From positions 62,001 to 126,000 of the forward strand of contig JAURVB010012656.1 of NCBI GenBank assembly GCA_033002965.1: DNA of 64,000 nucleotides, given 5' to 3'. Numbering within the stretch: the stretch's first letter is position 1; each line of letters starts with the position of its first letter. Made by a program: the position numbers and the translations under genes. This DNA comes from Piper betle (taxonomy: Eukaryota; Streptophyta; Magnoliopsida; Piperales; Piperaceae). This document shows, piece by piece, positions 1-10,137 of the stretch. A model generated the notes under the pieces. The model had not been told where the DNA came from, searched no databases, and saw nothing but the letters and a program-made list of their open reading frames with translations.

Positions 1-853
1 ACTCATGAGTAGTGGCTGCTTCAATCACTTCGGTTATAGTGCCTCTTGGCGCCGTAGCTACCCTACTCCTCAATTCTGGCTTTAACCCCCAGAAAAATTT
101 GTCTGCTCTGGCCCGGGCAGTTGCCAGACTTCCAGATGCAAATCTCTCCAGTTGCAAGAAATTTTTGGCATACTCTCGGACTGAATCATCCTTCTGAGTT
201 AGAGTGGCAAATTCCAGTGCTTTCTTCTGGACAACAGACTCAGGAAAATATTGTCCATTAAAAGCTGTTACAAATTCCGCCCAAGGAATGGACGAAATCT
301 CCCGTTGATAGAACACAGTCTTCTCCATGGACTTCCACCAATAGGATGCTTCCTCCTGAAGCATGCATGTCGCCAACCTCACTTGATGGCGATGAGGCAC
401 AGAGAGAGCTCTAAATGCTTTTTCAGTAATGTCCAACCAGCTCTCTGCCTTCATTGGATCAGTCCCTCCAATGAATACCTCAGCTCCGTTCTTCCGGAAT
501 TTCTCTACAGTGTATCGATCACTGTCATCCCCATTTGGCAGTACCACTTGTTGGACTACCGGTGGCACCGGGTTTGGAAGTTCTCCTTGCTCGCCCGGGT
601 CAGCTATTCCTACCCGCTCTTGGGCGCTCCCCTGATCCCCATTTGGGACGTTACTAGGACCCGCAGCCGAATTTGGAGCTCCATTCCCCATTACCAATCC
701 CGGTAACCTCTGAACCATGTTCTGAACAACAGAAGTGGTATTTTCTGAAGCCTGCGCTAGTCCCTGTATGGCCGTCAAAATTTGGCCTAACACACTCTCA
801 AGGTTTGTGTCTGACTGCGCAGCTTGGCTCGACTTCCTTCGGGTGCCTGCCAT
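1..853 (-). CDS. Ty3/gypsy gag polyprotein, partial, 3' end beyond left edge
   Basis: Reading leftwards from an ATG at 853, the frame stays open for 284 codons to the window edge. Gag forms the retrotransposon particle and packages the RNA. A low-complexity N-terminal region (residues about 1-110) precedes a typical plant gypsy gag domain: a F-x-G-x-x-D-P-x-x-A-E-x-W-L stretch near residues 127-140, a paired tryptophan motif (A-S-Y-W-W) near 169-173, a F-x-x-x-F-x-x-x-Y-F-P segment near 194-204 and a F-x-x-G-L-x-P-x-L-R motif near 254-262. The ATG is the first one downstream of the primer-binding site and LTR at 1018-2719, so the start is well placed. There is no stop or frameshift in the visible part, unlike every other retroelement gene in the window. 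The zinc knuckle, protease and pol genes would lie to the left. Family and domain are clear; whether the element is still functional cannot be seen. Confidence 0.88.
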   Translation of the reverse strand, partial: MAGTRRKSSQAAQSDTNLESVLGQILTAIQGLAQASENTTSVVQNMVQRLPGLVMGNGAPNSAAGPSNVPNGDQGSAQERVGIADPGEQGELPNPVPPVVQQVVLPNGDDSDRYTVEKFRKNGAEVFIGGTDPMKAESWLDITEKAFRALSVPHRHQVRLATCMLQEEASYWWKSMEKTVFYQREISSIPWAEFVTAFNGQYFPESVVQKKALEFATLTQKDDSVREYAKNFLQLERFASGSLATARARADKFFWGLKPELRSRVATAPRGTITEVIEAATTHE

Positions 854-1017
854 CTAAAATTTATTCCGTTATGGTTCATTAATTTTTTTTCAATGATTAC
901 TTAGGTTTATTAGGGAGTCCACTAATTCCCTAATGACATACCCTATTGGAGAAAAATAAAATATTAGACTCTTCAACAAGGTACTTGAGTCATAAGATGT
1001 GAGCTTTTGGGAAACCT

Positions 1018-1031
1018 GGCTCTGATTACCA
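1018..1031 (-). other. primer-binding site (initiator tRNA-Met type) of LTR family A element
   Basis: On the minus strand the LTR terminus TTACA is followed by two bases (GG) and then TGGTAATCAGAGCC, a one-base insertion variant of the usual TGGTATCAGAGC site complementary to plant initiator tRNA-Met. It marks the LTR/internal boundary and the minus orientation of the element. Confidence 0.85.
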
Positions 1032-1033
1032 CC

Positions 1034-2719
1034 TGTAACGACCCGCCATTTTTCACGATATTGTGGGCCTAACTGGCTAGTTGTTACTCAAAAGTAAGTA
1101 ATTATGTCAAACATTTTTTATAAATAATAACATACATAAACATCCCACAGTCTTGGACCGTTTCCCAGCAGCCACACTTATTTCTCAATTTAAAAGAAAA
1201 GGAGTCCTCATATTTATTTTGCTCCATACTCTGGATGTCAATCACCTAATCTTGTATCTGCACACCTGCGGAGGCAATTCCGCATTAGTGATTACAACAC
1301 TAAGTAGTATAATAGATAAAACAAAACAAGTACATTCCACTATTTCCTTATGTTTATTTTAATATGCGGTGGAGCGATTCCGCTATACTCCAAAACAATG
1401 CGGAGGAGGTGTCCGCTGTGATCCGCACACCCCGGCCGTAGCCTTTTTATGGGGAGGCTACCACTACCGTCTCCAGTGCCAGTGCCTCGCACACCCCGGC
1501 CGTAGCCTTTTTGTGGGGTAGCTATCACTGCACTCGGGTGATTGCTATGCCCCGTTTGTGGGGAAGCTCTCACTACCAATTCTAGTGCCAGTGCCTCGCA
1601 CACCCCGGCCGTAGCCTTTTTATGGGGAGGCTATCACTGCACTCCAGTGCCAATGCCTTGCACACCCCGGCCGTAGCCTTTTTGTGGAGCGGCTATCACT
1701 GCACTCAGGTGATCGCTATGCCCCGTTTGTGGGGAAGCTCTCACTGCCAACTCTAGTGCCAGTGCCTCACACACCCCGGCCGTAGCCTTTTTATGGGGCG
1801 GCTATCACTGCACTCAGTGCCAGTGCCTCACACACCCCGGCCGTAGCCTTTTTATGGGGCGGCAATCACTGCACTCTAGTGCGATGGAGGAATCGGTGTG
1901 CCTCACTCACCCCGGCCGTAGCCTTTTTATGGGGCGGCTATCACTACTCCAAAACAATATCGATGCATTACATGATTCACACACATAACACGACCCAGTG
2001 TCGGACTGAGTCAATTCATTAACCCCGGTTGCACTTCGTGCATGGTGGTCGAATCTGGGCTCAGGCCGACCTAGGCTACCAACAAGGAAAATACGATGTT
2101 CTACCTATTATACGTACCTGATTTGTGATTACGTCTGACTGTGATCCGTGAACCCTAATACAGTAATGGGGAGGTCGCCTGGGACGGAGATGAGGGATGA
2201 AATACTCACACAGTAATGGGGAGGTCGCCTGGGACGGAGATGAGGGATGAAATACTCCCTCCTCCTGCATATATATACACTTCAACCATTCCCTCCATTA
2301 AATTCTCATACCCCATCATCCATTGGTATTTCCTAGGTTCAATGACCCCTTCATTAAATTCTCACACCCCATCATCCATTGGTATTTCCTAGGTTCAACG
2401 ACCCCTTCATTAAATTCTCACACCCCATCATCCATTGGTATTTCCTAGGTTCAACGACCCCTTCTCCTTTTTTAAAGAATAAATGACGGCTAGGGTTTGT
2501 GGAAGCACCCTTTCATCATAATTCCTTTAACCGGGTAATTGGGTAATTAACACGGTTCACTTAACCTTTTCACTCAACCTCTTAAATGGTATGGTTCACT
2601 TAATTAATGTGTTCGACTCGACTGATTCAACTAGAATCGTCCGATTAGAAATTACTTTTCAATTTAACTGGGTAATTCATACTTAACCAGCTAAAAATTT
2701 TTTTTTCCGGGTCTTTACA
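1034..2719 (-). mobile_element. 5' LTR, gypsy family A (1686 bp)
   Basis: On the minus strand the LTR starts TGTAAAGACCC at 2719 and ends GGGTCGTTACA at 1034, next to the primer site and gag. It is nearly identical to the solo LTR at 55493-57197; for example, a 69-codon stretch (2076-2285 and 55942-56151) translates identically in both. Inside are, in plus coordinates, a GC-rich minisatellite (about 1420-1960), a two-copy repeat of about 55 bp (about 2150-2270) and a three-copy repeat of about 57 bp (about 2290-2465). The short open frames in it are not genes. The matching 3' LTR is outside the window, so the target duplication cannot be tested. Confidence 0.9.
1420..1960. repeat. GC-rich minisatellite inside LTR A
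   Basis: About nine imperfect units share the core CCCCGGCCGTAGCCTTTTTA followed by TGGGG(A/C)GGCTATCACT. Some units are replaced by a variant with GCCCCGTTTGTGGGGAAGCTCTCACT. The same array, inverted, occurs at about 56280-56815. Unit spacing is about 45-60 bp. Confidence 0.85.
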
Positions 2720-3419
2720 TCGCGGCGGCCAGCTCGTGGCCGGGCCTGGTCAGGGCGGCAGGGGGTTGCCGTGGCCAGGCTGGGCGGCGTCGATCGACGG
2801 CCAGGCGGGGTCGGCCGTGGCGGCGGTGGCGCGCGAACAGGGGCGGCGCGGCGGCTAGGGTTTGGGCGTGGGGGAGGAAAGGTCGGGGTGGAGAAGAGAT
2901 GGTTGGGTGGCAATTTCATAAATATTACTTGACTCATCTCCGACTCGAGTCAAGTATAATAACTAAGTCGTATTAAATCCTAAAAAATTCATAAAAATCG
3001 GGAAAAATCCCATAAAATCAAACAACACCACAACATTATAATGATATGCTCTATGACTAACAACCCACCCAGACTGCCTGAACGCGTCCTAACGCGGTAA
3101 ACGGCCTAATACTAATTCTACGATCCACTATATATAAAAATAATTAAAAAAATGACTGGCATACTTTCATATATCTGATAACTCATTCTGTTCTGCTGTG
3201 GTCATGACGTTATCATCATATACTTGGGTACGCATGACCCTCATTGCTCATACATGCGACTGGCATCGGATCGGTTCACGTGTCCTGAAACTGACTCAAC
3301 TCGAAAAAATTAACAGTCGACCCGACCGGTTCAGAATATAAAACCCTAACTCGAATCGTGGGTTTTAAATTATGTTTATGTATGTATTTATTATTGTTGT
3401 TGACTGTTAAGTGGTTGTA
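2720..3419 (+). mobile_element. LTR fragment, probably plus-oriented, truncated by LTR A
   Basis: A GC-rich stretch (2720-2890) is followed by a segment around 2920-2960 containing GTGGCAATTTC...GACTCGAGTCAAG. This matches in order and content the GC-rich to GACTCG transition of the D-type LTRs (for example 6850-6905). The AT-rich rest, with AAAACCCTAACTCGAATCG near 3342-3360, resembles LTR terminal sequence. Boundaries are uncertain; the left one is the point where LTR A begins. Confidence 0.45.
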
Positions 3420-3797
3420 ATTACTTAAAAATATAATTGATGTAACGGTAATATTCCAGAACATGAATTGAAATACAGGAAATAAGTCTCGCAACATATA
3501 ATCTGAATCATAACAATAAGTCATGTTCTTTAAAATTTAAAATAATCGTCCCACAGTCTCGAACCCCATAGACACATTTATAATTCAAGAGAATAATGAG
3601 GAACTCCAACTTTATTATCCATTCACCATACCTGGGTTGGTAAAGAACCACCAACCACACTTCTATTCTTTAGTCCCAAAGCGCCTCACCTGCGAAGGCA
3701 ATTCTGTGTTAGTGATAAAACCACTAAGCCGCATAATTAAATGAAACAAGTCAATAAAATCCCTATTATCATTTCACTCGTTATTATTATTATTATT

Positions 3798-4555
3798 ACC
3801 CAAGCAAAGAGTACTTATCCCTTAGGTGATTCTGAGATTAGTAATTTATCTCTCAAGTCATTCTGAGATTAGTAAGAGTCAACTCCCAGCTCATTCTAAG
3901 ATTAGAAAATGTCTCCCAGCTCATTCTGAGATTAGGTGGTCTCCCAATTCATCTTGAGATTAGTCATGGTCCCCCAATTCATCTTCAGGTTAAAATCGTC
4001 TCCCAGTTCATTCTAAGATTAGATAATTGTCTCCCAGCTCATTCTGAGATTAAGAAACGGCTCCCAGCTCATCCTAAGATTAGGTGGTCTCCCAATTCAT
4101 CTTGAGATTAGTCATGGTCCCCCAATTCATCTTGAGGTTAAAATCGTTTGCTAGCTCATTCTGAGATTATGTGGTCTCTCAATTCATCTTGAGATTAGTC
4201 ATGGTCCCCCAATTCATCTTGAGGTTAAAATCGTCTCCCAGCTCATTCTGAGATTAGACAATTGTCTCCCAGCTCATTCTGAGATTAAGAAATGGCTCCC
4301 AGCTCATCCTGAGATTAAGTGGTCTCCCAATTCATCTTGAGATTAGTCATGATCCCCCAGTTCATCTTTAGGTTAAAATCATCTCCCAGCTCATTTTAAG
4401 ATTAGACAATTGTCTCCCAGCTCATTCTGAGATTAAGAAATAGCTCCCAGCTCATCCTGAGATTAGGTGGTCTCCCAATTTATCTTGAGATTAGTCATGG
4501 TCCCCCAATTCATCTTGAGGTTAAAATCGTCTCCCAGCTCATTATGAGATCAATG
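3798..4555. repeat. higher-order minisatellite in LTR D (left copy)
   Basis: Roughly 27-33-bp subunits built on CTCCCAGCTCATTCTGAGAT alternate in a fixed order, distinguished by the bases after the core: GACAATTG, AAGAAATGG, AGGTGG, AGTCATGG, AAAATCG. Five subunits make a higher-order unit of about 150 bp that recurs several times. The inverted copy at 7903-8948 is about 290 bp longer. Confidence 0.88.
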
Positions 4556-4673
4556 CCGACAAGGGCTACCAATTTGGGAAAATATAACATTTCAAATAAT
4601 TATACGGACAATACAACATTTCAAATAATTATAAGCACACAAATATTAACACACATAGTAATTTTAAAAGTGC

Positions 4674-4770
4674 GGCCTCGTATCGGACTGAGTCAATTCC
4701 TTGACCCCGATTGCGTTACAGAGCATGGTGGTCGAATCTGGGCTCAGGCCGACTAGGACTGCCAACAAGG
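4674..4770 (-). repeat. conserved LTR module 1 (copy in LTR D left)
   Basis: This stretch of about 95 bp contains CGGACTGAGTCAATT and GCATGGTGGTCGAATCTGGG. It is closely matched in LTR A (about 1993-2085 and, inverted, 56150-56240), in the other D arm (about 7680-7790, inverted) and three times in LTR D' (26797-27115). Neighbouring sequence in these LTRs is much more divergent. Confidence 0.75.
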
Positions 4771-4910
4771 GAAAGTAATACATTTCAAATGATTATACGG
4801 ATCTAGATATATCAAACTCGCAGCTGCGACCAATAATCCTAATCTGAACGAGAATATAAAACTATACATAAGTATAATTTTATTCGAGTAGGGATGCATG
4901 CAACTAAATA

Positions 4911-4942
<32 letters not shown>

Positions 4943-6538
4943 CATTTCCAAAAATATTAAATATTCAAGTATCAACAAATCTAGTGAGATAATTAATTAT
5001 TCATGTGACATAATCATGTAAATCCTACTCCACAATCTTGATGATTTAGTAGACGGTTATAATTTTTAATCGCTACTGTTATTTACAGCAATTTAATTAA
5101 TTAAGTTGTTCAATTAAATAATTTGTATTATTCAAAAATATTACTAATATAATTATTTTAAATTATTCGACACAATATAGTTTAAAACTTTATTTATTTT
5201 CATTATGCTATTTAGGTTCGACGCGAGTGATTGCTACCCGACTATAGTTTAATAACTCATTTCCTACATTACTGACTGGTTATTAAAATAATCACTTTAC
5301 TTACCTAATATTAAATTTAATATGGTAAAGGTAACATCTTTATTTATTAATTACTTATAACCGTGCAATTTAATTTGATCGTTTTTATTACGCCAATTAA
5401 TTATCGACAGTTTATCATTATCGTATTTTTATTATATATGTCCATGTCGACTTTGTCCAATACTTAATTAGTTTAGTAACTTTACTCTATAACCCGTTAA
5501 AATAATTATTTTTAAAGATTTATTACGAGTTTGTATTATTTTTAACTCGAGTCGGTATCGAGTCAACCAGTATTTACAGAATTGCCACCGCCCTTCTTCT
5601 TCTTCTTCTTCTTCTCCGACATGCTCTATTCTCGACTCCAGGTGCGCTCCAGCCGCCGCCGCCGCCGTCAATCGTCGCCGACCAGCCCTGCCATGCCGTT
5701 GCGGTGTCGCCCCGGCCAACTCCAGCCTTCTTCCAGCCGCGGCGACACCCGCATCGCCTTCCTAGAGGCGCACTCGCATCGGCGATTCCACCACCGGCGA
5801 GCGTCGCCACCTCAATTGGGTGGTCGCCTCGTCACCCTCAACCACCTATCTACCTTCCCCAGCCATATTGGGACCCGTCTCCACCCAGGACGACCGGATT
5901 TCTTCACCTATCGCCGTCGCCCCTATTTTCGCCGCCATCCCCTATTTTTGTCTATTCACCACCCCAAGCCGGCATCCACAACCGTGAGATCAACCCTATA
6001 CTGATCGACGAAGAGAGTTGGATCATCTTCCAACGTCGTAACGGTCGTCGCCACTGATTCCCGATGAGGCTTGCCCGTGCTTGCCCATCTCGCCGAACAA
6101 GGGAAACTCGTCGGCAATTTTAGTTTCTCCGGTGTAAAATTGTATTTGTTTTCTTATTGATTTTAAACTTTTAATCCTCACGATTATAAAGCTTATTATC
6201 AAATTGAAATATGCATGTAAGAAAATTAAGAAGAGGGAGATGGGAAGAATACCTAAGCAAGGAAGAAGACATGGCGGCAAGGAAGATGAGAAGAGAATGC
6301 AAATGAAGGCTAGGGTGGAGGACGTCCTTTATAAATGAAATGACGGCTAGGGTTTGTGGAAACGCACCAACACCCGTATTTAATTCCTTTAACCGGGTAA
6401 TCGGGTAAATAATAAAATATTTAATCAGGTAGACTTAACCAGGTAGAGAATATAATATAATTAATATTAATTCTCTAACATTCGATCCTTCCCTGCCCGA
6501 GTCAAATATATTAAAAAAAAATTTCCACAGTCTTTACA

Positions 6539-6548
6539 ATCTCCCCAA
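6539..6548 (-). other. polypurine tract of minus-oriented family D element
   Basis: Minus strand TTGGGGAGAT lies immediately 5' of TGTAAAGAC, the start of the D LTR. A little further upstream in the same sense is TTTTGGGGACGAAAT, typical of sequence just before the 3' LTR in plant gypsy elements. The same arrangement occurs at 27671-27690. Confidence 0.7.
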
Positions 6549-6677
6549 CTTGGAAATATTTCGTCCCCAAAATATCATAACAAGCAATAGAACAATTATG
6601 ATTAACTTTATTTATTCCCATGGGATCGGTTCATGCCGCTACAATCAATTTTAACCTATGAGGAAAAGTCGTTCCGC

Positions 6678-6804
6678 ATCCTGGCAAGAGAAATAAAGAC
6701 ACTAAGGAACAAGGAAATTCCTTTGGTAAAAGTATTGTGGAAAAATTAGGGAAGAAGAAGCTACATGGGAGACTGAACAAGAAATGGCAAGGAAATGGAT
6801 GGAG
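6678..6804 (+). pseudogene. gypsy integrase C-terminal remnant
   Basis: The frame from 6678 reads ILAREIKTLRNKEIPLVKV and then reaches a stop at 6747; a one-base shift then gives EEEATWETEQEMARKW. This is the characteristic end of plant chromodomain-type gypsy pol. It runs directly into mid-LTR D sequence at about 6805, with no 3' untranslated region, polypurine tract or LTR start between, so a deletion joined the two. A second decayed copy of this pol end is at 28873-29275. Confidence 0.75.
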
Positions 6805-9342
6805 GGCGCGTGGAGTCGAGAACAGAGCATGCTGGAGAAGAAGAGGAAGAAGAAGAAGGGCAGTGGCAATTCTGTAAATACTGGTTGACTCGATACCAAC
6901 TCGAGTTAAAAATAATACAAACTCGTAATAAATCTTTAAAAATAATTATTTTAACGGGTTATAGGGTTAAGTTACTAAACTAATTAATTATTGGACGAAG
7001 TCGACATGGACAAAAGTAATAAAAATACGGTAATGATAAACTGTCGATAATTAATCGGCGTAATAAAAGCGATCAAATTAAATCGGACGGTTATAAGTAA
7101 TTAATAAATAAAGATGTTACCTTTACCATATTAATTTAATATTAGGTAAGTAAAGTGATTATTTTAATAACGAGTCAATAATGTAGAAAATGGGTTATTA
7201 AACTATAGTCGGGTAGCAATCACTCACGTCGAACCTAAATAGCATAATGAAAATAAATAAAGTTTAAAACTTTATTGAGTCGAATAATTTAAAATAATTG
7301 TATTAATAATATTTTTGAATAATACAAATTATTTAATTGAACAACTTAATTAATTAAATTGTTGTAAATAACAGTAGCGATTAAAAATTATAACCGTCTA
7401 CTAAATCATCAAGATCGGGGTTAAATAATGTGGAGTAGGATTTACATGATTATGTCACAAGAATAATTAATTATCTCACTACTAGATTTGTTGATAATTT
7501 AATATTTAATATTTTTGGAATGGATATATTTATATATATTAGATATTTAGTTGCATGCATCCCTACTCGAATAAAATTATACTTATGTATAATTTTATAT
7601 TTTCGTTCAGATTAGGATCATTGGTCGTAGTTGTGAGTTTGAAATCTCCAAGTCCGTATAATCATTTGAAATGTTGTATTTTCCCTTGTTGGCAGCCCTA
7701 GTCGGCCTGAGCCTAGATTTGACCACCATGCGCTGTAACACAATCGGGGCTCAAGGAATTGACTCAGTCCGACACGGGGCCACACCTTTAAAATTACTAT
7801 GTGTGTTACTATGTGTGTGCTTATAATTATTTGAAATGTTGTATTGTCCGTATAATTATTTGAAATGTTATAAATTTCCCAAATTGGTAGCCCTTGTCGG
7901 CACTGATCTCATAATGAGTTGGGAGACGATTTTAACCTCAAGATGAATTGGGGGACCATGACTAATCTCAAGATGAATTGAGAGACCACCTAATCTCAGG
8001 ATGAGCTGGGAGCTATTTCTTAATCTCAGAATGAGCTGGGAGACAATTGTCTAATCTTAGAATGAGCTGGGAGACGATTTTAACCTCAAGATGAATTGGG
8101 GGACCATGACTAATCTCAAGATGAATTGGGCAACCACCCAATCTCAGGATGAGCTGGGAGCCATTTCTTAATATCAGAATGAGCTGGGAGACAATTGTCT
8201 AATCTTAGAATGAGCTGGGAGACGATTTTAACCCCAGGATGAATTGGGGGACCATGATTAATCTCAAGATGAATTGGGAGACCACCTAATCTCAGGATGA
8301 GCTGGGAGCCTTTTCTTAATCTCAGAATGAGCTTTGAGACAATTGTCTAATCTTAGAATGAGTTGGGAGACAATTTTAACCTCAAGATGAATTGGGGGAC
8401 CATGACTAATCTCAAGATGAATTGGGAGACCACCTAATCTCAGGATGAGCTGGGAGCCATTTCTTAATCTCAGAATGAGCTGGGAGACAATTGTCTAATC
8501 TCAGAATGAGCTGGGAGATGACTTAACCTCAAGATGAATTGGGGGACCACGACTAATCTCAAGATGAATTGGGAGACCACCTAATCTCAGAATGAGCTAG
8601 GAGACGATTTTAACCTCAAGATGAAATGGGGACCATGACTAATCTCAAGATGAATTGGGAGACCACCTAATCTCATGATGAGTTGGGAGCCATTTCTTAA
8701 TCTCAGAATGAGCTGGGAGACAATTATCTAATCTCAGAATGAGCTGGGAGACGATTTTAACCTCAAGATGAATTGGGAGACTAGACTAATCTCAAGATGA
8801 ATTGGGAGACCACCTATTCTCAAAATGAGCTGGGAGACATTTTCTAATCTCAGAGTGAGCTGGGAGTCGACTCTTACTAATCTCATAGTGACTTGAGAGA
8901 CAAATTACTTATCTCAAAATGACCTAAGGGATAAGTACTCTTTGCTTGGGTAATAATAATAATAATAACGAGTGAAATGATAATAGGCATTTTATTGACT
9001 TGTTTCATTTAATTATGCGGCTTAGTAGTTTTAACACTAATGCAGAATTGCCTCCGCAGGGGAGCAGCTTTGGGGCTAAAGAATAGAAGTGTGGTTGGTG
9101 GTTCTTTTACCAACCCAGGTATGGTGAATCGATAATAAGTTGGACTTCCTTATTATTCTCTTGTGTTATAAATGTGGCTATGGGAAACAGTCCGAGACTA
9201 TGGAATGATTATTTTAAAATTTAGAGAACGTGATTTATTGTTATGATTCAGATTATATGTTTCAGTTCAGGTTCTGGAATCTTACCGTTACATCAATTAT
9301 ATTTTTAAGTAACACCTGGTCCGGTTCGGGCAGGTCGTTACA
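6805..9342 (+). mobile_element. long LTR, gypsy family D, plus copy (right arm of inverted pair)
   Basis: It is an inverted copy of about 3420-5640 and ends GGGCAGGTCGTTACA at 9342, directly followed by a primer-binding site, so it behaves as a 5' LTR of a plus-oriented element. The proximal part (the TGTAAAG start and GC-rich region) is missing; the copy starts abruptly after the pol remnant. It carries module 1 (about 7680-7790), the long minisatellite (7903-8948) and module 2 (about 9020-9060). Confidence 0.78.
7903..8948. repeat. higher-order minisatellite in LTR D (right copy)
   Basis: This is the same array as 3798-4555, inverted and longer. The core reads ATCTCAGAATGAGCTGGGAG, alternating with AACCTCAAGATGAATTGGGG-type subunits in the same cyclic order. 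The extra length implies gain or loss of whole higher-order units since the two LTRs diverged. Confidence 0.88.
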
Positions 9343-9498
9343 GGTGGTATCAGAGCAACCTGGTCCCGTGTTAGATAGTGGGCTGGACTACGGACATTGG
9401 CTAGGCTGTTGGTCATGGGCCAGAAAGGTCGTGGGCTGGGGCTAGCAACGGGCCAAGTATAGGCATTTCGGGGATGAAATTTCCTGAGGTAAGTGGAT
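9343..9498 (+). mobile_element. short non-coding internal module: primer-binding site to polypurine tract
   Basis: It starts GG then TGGTATCAGAGC (9345-9356, initiator tRNA-Met site) and ends GAGGTAAGTGGAT (9486-9498) just before TGTGAGATCCC. The 156 bp between hold no coding sequence. It is homologous over its length to the minus strand of 28563-28720, where it lies between two 152-bp LTRs, so this is the internal part of a TRIM-like miniature element. Here the upstream LTR is the long D type, not the 150-bp type. Confidence 0.75.
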
Positions 9499-9552
9499 TG
9501 TGAGATCCCTCAACTTAGTCTCACATCTAATACCTACTAGGAGAAGATCTTG
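9499..9552 (+). mobile_element. truncated 150-bp-family LTR
   Basis: It starts TGTGAGATCCCTCAACTTAG right after the polypurine tract and follows the 150-bp LTR for about 54 bases, to AGATC. It then leaves it for a two-copy repeat of about 50 bp (TATGTATTTA...TTGTTGAGTGGTTAT, about 9560-9645). Confidence 0.7.
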
Positions 9553-10137
9553 GTTATGATTATGTATGTATTTACGATTGCTATTGATTGTTGAGTGGTT
9601 ATATTTGTGTATGTATTTATGATTGCTGTTAATTGTTGAGTGGTTATGATTATTCTTTTGAAATTTGCTTCCTCCAAGTTGTATGTTAGTAGTTAAATTA
9701 TGTTTAACATCTCATCTCGGTCTTTTATTAGACTAAGATTTTTGAGATGTTACATGACGTCACCAAGGGGCCCAGTCGGTACCCACTTGTGGTGCTTAGT
9801 GACAGTTTTACCTACATACAATGTATATTTCAACAGTATTTGGCTTGTTGCCTCCGTCAGCATATCTGGACTACACAATGCTAGAGTTATTACTAGCTAG
9901 GCCCTATGGGTCATATTACTTGCATATATGAGCTATTATTCAATCCATGTATATGGATTATCAACAATTTTGATTAGGCTCTCTTGGCCATTTGATTATG
10001 ATCTGACTATTGTGTAGAAGTTTTTTTTTCCAGTTTCTCATGGATGACTATTTTATTAATCTACTGGTGTTAAGATTTGTCCCTATTAGTTATTTGGGAA
10101 TTAGTGACACCCGTTATTGACATGTGTTCTTATATTA

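Larger units (their letters stand above)
3420..6538 (-). mobile_element. long LTR, gypsy family D, minus copy (left arm of inverted pair)
   Basis: On the minus strand it begins TGTAAAGACTG at 6538, directly after a polypurine-like TTGGGGAGAT (6539-6548), so this is the 3' LTR of a minus-oriented element. It contains a GC-rich proximal part with a CTT run (about 5590-5615), a long AT-rich part, a module shared with other LTR families (about 4674-4770), the minisatellite at 3798-4555 and a second shared module (about 3687-3760). From 3420 to about 5640 it is an inverted copy of 6805-9300. The expected distal TTACA end is missing, so it is truncated near 3420. Confidence 0.75.

Noticed and set aside
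251..882. Plus-strand open frames of 68-151 codons at the left edge
   Set aside because: They lie opposite the minus-strand gag frame, which has a clear domain. They carry no known motif and are shadows.
1420..1960. Repeat array considered as a CRISPR-like array
   Set aside because: Units are contiguous and degenerate without unique spacers, and lie inside a plant LTR present twice in the window.
2076..2285. 69-codon frame identical in both LTR A copies (also 55942-56151)
   Set aside because: Identity reflects the near identity of the two young LTRs, not coding constraint; the frame runs through a tandem repeat of about 55 bp.
5582..6057. Plus-strand frames of 117-140 codons and minus-strand Glu/Arg-rich frames
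   Set aside because: They fall in the GC-rich part of LTR D. The long runs of Phe, Glu or Arg come from a CTT/GAA repeat, and the inverted copy at 6805 onwards does not preserve the frames.
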